The notes below the pieces were generated by a model. That model searched no databases. It saw nothing but the letters and a program-made list of their open reading frames with translations, and was not told the origin of the DNA. DNA of 25,406 bases from JBKPIY01 sp046730475 (GTDB taxonomy: Bacteria > Actinomycetota > Thermoleophilia > Solirubrobacterales > 70-9), in the NCBI GenBank assembly GCA_046730475.1, contig JBKPIY010000081.1, positions 1 to 25,406 on the forward strand, read 5' to 3'. This document shows, in pieces, positions 21,263-25,406 of the stretch (the first letter of the stretch is position 1; each line of letters begins with the position of its first letter). The position numbers and the translations under genes are program-made.

Positions 21263-23191
21263 CTACCCCCGCAGGGCACGAAGCGCGTTCAGGATCACCG
21301 CGACGTCAATCCCTTCTTGGAGCAACGCGCCTGCGACGGGCGGGATGTAGCCCCAGGCGGCAAAGCCCATCGCAGCGAAGCTCAGGCCGAGCCCGGCGAG
21401 GACGCTCTGCCGGGCGATCGCCAGGGAGCGCCGGCCGATCCGGACCGCATCGACCACGCGATCTACGCGATCGATGGCGATCACCGCATCCGCGGTCTCG
21501 GAGGAGACGGTCGCGCCGACGCCCCCCATCGCGATCCCGACGTCCGCGAGCGCCAGGGCGGGAGCGTCGTTCACGCCGTCGCCCACCATCACCACGGCGC
21601 CGGAATCGAACCGCTCGCGAGCCTGTCGGACGACGTCGATCTTGTCCTCGGGCGACCGCTCGGCGTAGACCTCGTCGACCCCCACCATCCCGCCGACCGC
21701 CTCGCCGACGGCCCTCTGGTCCCCGGTGACGAGCGCGAGGTGCTCGATCCCCGCAGCTCGGAGCGCGGCGGTCAGCTCGCCGGCGTCATCGCGCAACCGG
21801 TCCGCCATCAGCACCGCACCCGCGAGCTCGCCATCGACCCCGATCAGCACCCTCGCCCAGCCAGGCTCGATCGAATCGTCGAATTGCCGTGCCCCTCTTG
21901 CGATGTCGGAGTAGCCGCGCAGTCGCAGCCACTCGCCGCTCCCCACCGCCACCCGGTGCCCGTCGACCACGCCTTCGATCCCCTGGCCGGGCTGCTCGAC
22001 CACCTCCTCGGGAAAGACGAGCTCGATTCCGCGCGCCTCGGCTCCATGCACGAGCGCCTCGGCCAGGACGTGCGGTGAAAGCTGGTCGACCGATGCGGCG
22101 AGCTTCAGGAGCAGCTCAGGCGCCAGGCCGTCGGCGCTGCTCACCGCCTCGATCTCGGGGCGACCATGGGTCAGGGTTCCCGTCTTGTCGAAGAGGACGG
22201 TCCGAGCGCGTCCCAGCTTTTCGATCGTCCCGCCCCCTTTCGCGATCACCCCGCGTCGAGCCGCGCGCGACACCCCGGAGATCAACGCCACCGGTGCGGC
22301 GAGGATCAGGGGACAGGGCGTTGCGACGACGAGCACGGCGAGCGCACGGACGGGATCGCCGCTCAGCGCCCAGGCGGTTCCGGCCACGAGCAGCGTGACC
22401 GGCAAGAGGATCGCCGCGTAGCGGTCGGCCATCCGAACGAACGGCGCCCGCTGGTGCTCCGCCTCCCGCACAAGCCGGACGATGCCGGCATAGGCGCTCT
22501 CGGCCGAGGTGCGGGTGGCGCGGAGATCGAACGCGTCGCCCGCGTTGACGGTCCCGCTCGACACCGTCGTGCCGCGCGGGCGCGAGACGGGCAGCGGCTC
22601 CCCGGTGAGGGTCGATTCGTCGACCACCGCGCCCTCGCTTTGCACGGCGCCGTCGACCGGCACGACCTCGCCCGCGCGCACCAGGATCCGGTCGCCCACT
22701 CGAACCTGATCGACGCCAACCTCCTCGAGCTTGTCGCCGCGGCGGCGGTGGGCGATCCGCGGTGCACGCTGAAGAAGCGCCGTCAGCTCTCGCCGGGCGC
22801 GCCGTCCCGCCGCCGCCTCGAGCGCGTTCCCGCCGCTCAGCATCAGCGCGATCACCGCGCCGGCCAGATACTCGCCGAGGGCCAGGGCCCCGGCCATCGC
22901 CACCAGGGCGATCGCGTCGACCCCGACGTCGCCGCGGGCAAGGCTCCGCGCCACAGACCAGGTGAGCGGAACAAGCGCCAGGGCGATCGCCGCCGCCCAG
23001 ACCAGATCGCCCGCATCGCCCGGCACGAAGATGTGGAGGGCGCCCCCAAGGGCGAGGGCAAAGAGGATCAGCCCGACCAGGGCTCGCGGCTCGGAGACGC
23101 CGAGGGCGGTGGCGCGGGAGCGAATGCTTCCGAATCTCGCCTGGGACACAGCGCCCACAGGATCGCGCTTTCGTCTCAGTCGGCGGCCCAA
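21263..23191 (-). CDS. Heavy-metal-translocating P1B-type ATPase, TPC class
   Basis: Up to 642 residues. Actuator TGEP is at 196-199, the metal-path motif TPCPL at 291-295 (instead of CPC or SPC), phosphorylation DKTGTLT at 335-341 and hinge GDGVNDAPAL at 537-546. The nucleotide-binding HP motif is altered to SPHV (372-375). There is no N-terminal heavy-metal-binding domain; the C-terminal helix has QEGIDVAVILNALRA, typical of this subgroup. It should export a transition metal at the cost of ATP, but the TPC class lacks a settled substrate. The start is uncertain: TTG 23191, GTG 23158 and GTG 23149 are all in frame, none with a strong ribosome site. A 43-codon ORF overlaps or just precedes the start and may couple its translation. 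Confidence 0.92.
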   Translation of the reverse strand: MGRRLRRKRDPVGAVSQARFGSIRSRATALGVSEPRALVGLILFALALGGALHIFVPGDAGDLVWAAAIALALVPLTWSVARSLARGDVGVDAIALVAMAGALALGEYLAGAVIALMLSGGNALEAAAGRRARRELTALLQRAPRIAHRRRGDKLEEVGVDQVRVGDRILVRAGEVVPVDGAVQSEGAVVDESTLTGEPLPVSRPRGTTVSSGTVNAGDAFDLRATRTSAESAYAGIVRLVREAEHQRAPFVRMADRYAAILLPVTLLVAGTAWALSGDPVRALAVLVVATPCPLILAAPVALISGVSRAARRGVIAKGGGTIEKLGRARTVLFDKTGTLTHGRPEIEAVSSADGLAPELLLKLAASVDQLSPHVLAEALVHGAEARGIELVFPEEVVEQPGQGIEGVVDGHRVAVGSGEWLRLRGYSDIARGARQFDDSIEPGWARVLIGVDGELAGAVLMADRLRDDAGELTAALRAAGIEHLALVTGDQRAVGEAVGGMVGVDEVYAERSPEDKIDVVRQARERFDSGAVVMVGDGVNDAPALALADVGIAMGGVGATVSSETADAVIAIDRVDRVVDAVRIGRRSLAIARQSVLAGLGLSFAAMGFAAWGYIPPVAGALLQEGIDVAVILNALRALRG

Positions 23192-23307
23192 CCGCCCGCA
23201 GCTTCCACGGTCGCCGCCGCCTGGCGGGAGAGGCCGAGCGAGTCGCCGACGAAGTCGGCGCGGCCGAGGACCGGCACCGGCTCCTCGATCGTCGGCTGCT
23301 CACGCAT
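23176..23307 (-). CDS. 43-residue ORF upstream of the metal ATPase
   Basis: ATG 23307 follows AAGGGA by about four bases, and the product is acidic with no membrane helix (begins MREQPTIEEPVPVLGRADFV, contains LGLSRQAAATVEAAGG). Its stop (23176-23178) lies 16 bases inside the longest ATPase frame, or 17 bases before GTG 23158. It could be a small protein gene, a leader peptide coupling ATPase translation, or chance. No family is recognised; there are no Cys or paired His residues that would suggest metal sensing. Confidence 0.42.
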   Translation of the reverse strand: MREQPTIEEPVPVLGRADFVGDSLGLSRQAAATVEAAGGWAAD

Positions 23308-23459
23308 GGCGTCCCTTCGGTTGCCGCCGGCTTGCATCGTGCCTCGCGCGGGGCATTTGCGCATCCGTGGGGGCCACGTATCCGGCTCCGCGAAACCACC
23401 ACAATCTTCGGCGCCTTGCAAGCATGGGGGGCGCGGGGAGAGAGCAGCCCGTCGCGACC

Positions 23460-25406
23460 ATGCCACAGACCGAGACCCCCCAGCGCGTCGTTCTCCCCGA
23501 GCGGGAGCTCTCGCTGATCGACGCCTACTGGCGCGCCGCCAACTACCTCTCGGTCGGCCAGATCTACCTGCTCGCCAACCCCCTCCTGCGCGAGGCCCTG
23601 CGGGCCGAGCACATCAAGCCCCGCCTGCTGGGCCACTGGGGCACCACCCCGGGGCTGAATTTCATCTACGCGCACATGAACCGCGCGATCAAGGCCCACG
23701 ACCTGAACGCGATCTTCGTCACCGGGCCCGGGCACGGAGGGCCGGGGCTGGTGGCCAACACCTACCTGGAGGAGACCTACACCGAGATCTATCCGAACAT
23801 CGGCCACGATGAGGAGGGACTGCGGCGGCTGTTTCGGCAGTTCTCCTTCCCGGGCGGGATCCCCAGCCACGTCGCGCCCGAGACCCCCGGCTCGATCCAC
23901 GAGGGGGGCGAGCTCGGCTACTCGCTGGCCCACGCCTACGGCGCCGCCTTCGACAACCCCGACCTCCTCGTCTGCTGCGTCGTCGGCGACGGCGAGTCCG
24001 AGACCGGCGCCCTCGCCACCAGCTGGCACTCGAACAAGTTCCTCAACCCGGCCCGCGACGGCGCGGTGCTGCCGGTCCTTCATCTCAACGGCTACAAGAT
24101 CGCCAACCCGACCGTCCTCGCCCGCATCCCCGAGGGCGAGCTCGCCGACCTGCTACGCGGCTACGGGCACGAGCCGCGCTTCGTCGAGGGCTCCGACCCG
24201 GCGGAGATGCACCAGCTGATGGCGGCGACGCTCGACGAGGCGGTTGCGGAGATCCGCCGGATCCAGGCGGGGGCGCGGAAGACGGACGCCGACCAGCGAC
24301 CGCGGTGGCCGATGATCGTGCTGCGGACGCCGAAGGGGTGGACCGGCCCCGAGGAGGTCGACGGCCTTCCGGTCGAGGGGACCTGGCGGGCGCATCAGGT
24401 CCCGCTGGCCGAGGTTCGCGAGAGGCCCGAGCACCTGGCCCAGCTGGAGAGCTGGATGCGGAGCTACCGGCCCGAGGAGCTCTTCGAGGCGAGCGGGGCG
24501 CTGCGCCCCGAGCTCGCCGAGCTCGCGCCGACCGGCGACGAGCGGATGGGCGCCAACCCACACGCCAACGGTGGCCTTCTGCTTCGCAACCTCGAGCTGC
24601 CGGACTTCCGCGGCTTCGCCGTCGACGTGCCCGAGGCGGCGAAGACGTTCAGCGAGGCGACGGCGGTGCTCGGCGGCTATCTGCGTGAGGTGACCCGGTC
24701 GAACCCGGATCGCTTCCGGCTCTTCGGCCCCGACGAGACCGCCTCCAACCGGCTCGGCGCCGTCTTCGAGGCCACGGACCGCGACTGGGAGGCCGAGATC
24801 CTGCCCACCGACGAGCACATCTCCCACGACGGGCGGGTGATGGAGGTGCTGAGCGAGCACATGTGCCAGGGCTGGCTCGAGGGCTACCTGCTTACCGGGC
24901 GCCACGGGCTCTTCAACTGCTACGAGGCCTTCATCCACATCATCGACTCGATGTTCAACCAGCACGCCAAGTGGCTCAAGGTCACCCGGGGGATCCCGTG
25001 GCGGCGGCCGATCGCCTCCCTCAACTATCTGCTCACCTCGCACGTCTGGCGCCAGGACCACAACGGGTTCTCCCACCAGGATCCCGGCTTCATTGACCAC
25101 GTCGTCAACAAGAAGGCGGAGATCATCCGCGTCTACCTGCCGCCGGACGCCAACTGCCTGCTCTCGGTCGCCGATCACTGCCTGCGCAGCCGCCACTACG
25201 TGAACGTGATCGTCGCCGGAAAGCAGCCGGCGCTCGACTACCTGACGATGGAGGAGGCCGTCGAGCACTGCACCAGCGGCCTCGGGATCTGGGAGTGGGC
25301 GAGCAGCGACCATGGAGCGGAGCCGGATGTCGTGATGGCGTGCTGCGGTGACGTCCCGACATTGGAGACACTGGCTGCCGTCGACCTTCTGCGCAAACAC
25401 GCGCCC
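23460..25406 (+). CDS. xfp: Xylulose-5-phosphate/fructose-6-phosphate phosphoketolase, 3'-truncated by the window edge
   Basis: 649 codons of an enzyme usually about 790-800 residues long. It is thiamine-diphosphate dependent and cleaves xylulose-5-phosphate (and often fructose-6-phosphate) with phosphate to acetyl phosphate plus an aldose phosphate. Visible signatures are LGHWGTTPGLNFIYAHMNR (57-75), GPGHGGPG (89-96), FPGGIPSHVAPETPGSIHEG (130-149), the diphosphate/Mg motif GDGESETG (176-183), HLNGYKIANPT (208-218), and later SHQDPGFIDHVVNKKAE. The start ATG 23460 agrees with the usual N-terminus; an in-frame ATG at 23424 would add 12 residues. Neither has an ideal ribosome site (GGGGAGAGAG is 15 or more bases upstream of 23460). 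It is divergent from the ATPase and small ORF. The reading frame is uninterrupted to the window end. Confidence 0.95.
   Translation, partial: MPQTETPQRVVLPERELSLIDAYWRAANYLSVGQIYLLANPLLREALRAEHIKPRLLGHWGTTPGLNFIYAHMNRAIKAHDLNAIFVTGPGHGGPGLVANTYLEETYTEIYPNIGHDEEGLRRLFRQFSFPGGIPSHVAPETPGSIHEGGELGYSLAHAYGAAFDNPDLLVCCVVGDGESETGALATSWHSNKFLNPARDGAVLPVLHLNGYKIANPTVLARIPEGELADLLRGYGHEPRFVEGSDPAEMHQLMAATLDEAVAEIRRIQAGARKTDADQRPRWPMIVLRTPKGWTGPEEVDGLPVEGTWRAHQVPLAEVRERPEHLAQLESWMRSYRPEELFEASGALRPELAELAPTGDERMGANPHANGGLLLRNLELPDFRGFAVDVPEAAKTFSEATAVLGGYLREVTRSNPDRFRLFGPDETASNRLGAVFEATDRDWEAEILPTDEHISHDGRVMEVLSEHMCQGWLEGYLLTGRHGLFNCYEAFIHIIDSMFNQHAKWLKVTRGIPWRRPIASLNYLLTSHVWRQDHNGFSHQDPGFIDHVVNKKAEIIRVYLPPDANCLLSVADHCLRSRHYVNVIVAGKQPALDYLTMEEAVEHCTSGLGIWEWASSDHGAEPDVVMACCGDVPTLETLAAVDLLRKHAP

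Noticed and set aside
20665..21279. 204-codon minus-strand ORF antisense to the hydrolase fragment
   Set aside because: Ser/Pro/Arg-rich shadow with no recognisable domain.
22116..24083. 655-codon minus-strand ORF crossing the ATPase, gap and phosphoketolase
   Set aside because: It is out of frame with the ATPase and antisense to phosphoketolase, both of which have unmistakable motifs.

Overview
The window is about 25.4 kb of very GC-rich DNA. It has frequent GTG starts, tightly packed operons with 1-4 base stop/start overlaps, and actinobacterial-type gene families: SHOCT proteins, a cyclase-AAA-TPR regulator, a DHA2 exporter with MarR, a phosphoketolase and a TPC-type P1B ATPase. An uncultured or little-studied actinomycete, perhaps Thermoleophilia (Solirubrobacterales or Gaiellales), fits best. 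That placement is inferred from gene style, not from a marker gene. No rRNA, tRNA, CRISPR array, transposase or phage gene was seen. No gene-free gap exceeds 300 bases; the longest (20617-20893) holds only a doubtful 30-codon ORF.

Layout. 1-4 kb: the tail of a GNAT acetyltransferase, a convergent VOC (PhnB-like) protein, a secreted beta-propeller-like gene with one frameshift, a small basic Rho_N protein, an HdeD membrane protein, and a SAM methyltransferase gene that needs four single-base corrections. Both frameshifted genes are followed by the same 34-base hairpin repeat. 3.97-12.3 kb: a five-gene minus-strand operon. In transcription order it encodes a cyclase/AAA/TPR signalling protein, an acetoacetate-decarboxylase-like enzyme, a large FAD-dependent desaturase-like oxidoreductase, an unrecognised protein with a possible Ig-like fold, and a trans-polyprenyl diphosphate synthase. 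The overlaps imply coupled translation. This is the best candidate for an undescribed system, plausibly a regulated isoprenoid-modification pathway.

12.4-16.9 kb: efflux genes on the minus strand (DHA2-type MFS exporter, MarR repressor, MMPL transporter). They are driven by a consensus TTGACA/TATAAT promoter set in an unusual alternating purine-pyrimidine tract. 17.0-17.8 kb: a CDF zinc exporter with a His-rich N-terminus, divergent from the efflux genes. 17.8-20.6 kb: a five-gene minus-strand membrane/redox operon around a b6-type cytochrome b. It carries two SHOCT proteins, one of them secreted and Met-rich, plus two small membrane proteins; no Rieske or cytochrome c gene is in view. 20.7-23.3 kb: an alpha/beta-hydrolase-like fragment, a TPC-class heavy-metal P-type ATPase, and a 43-codon ORF just upstream of the ATPase. 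23.46 kb to the end: a phosphoketolase truncated by the window edge.

The zinc exporter, metal ATPase, drug exporters and HdeD give the window an efflux and stress-handling flavour. The phosphoketolase points to acetyl-phosphate production from sugar phosphates, and the 4-12 kb operon to isoprenoid chemistry. Several frameshifts, mostly single-base deletions, mean that local assembly error must be excluded before any gene is called dead.
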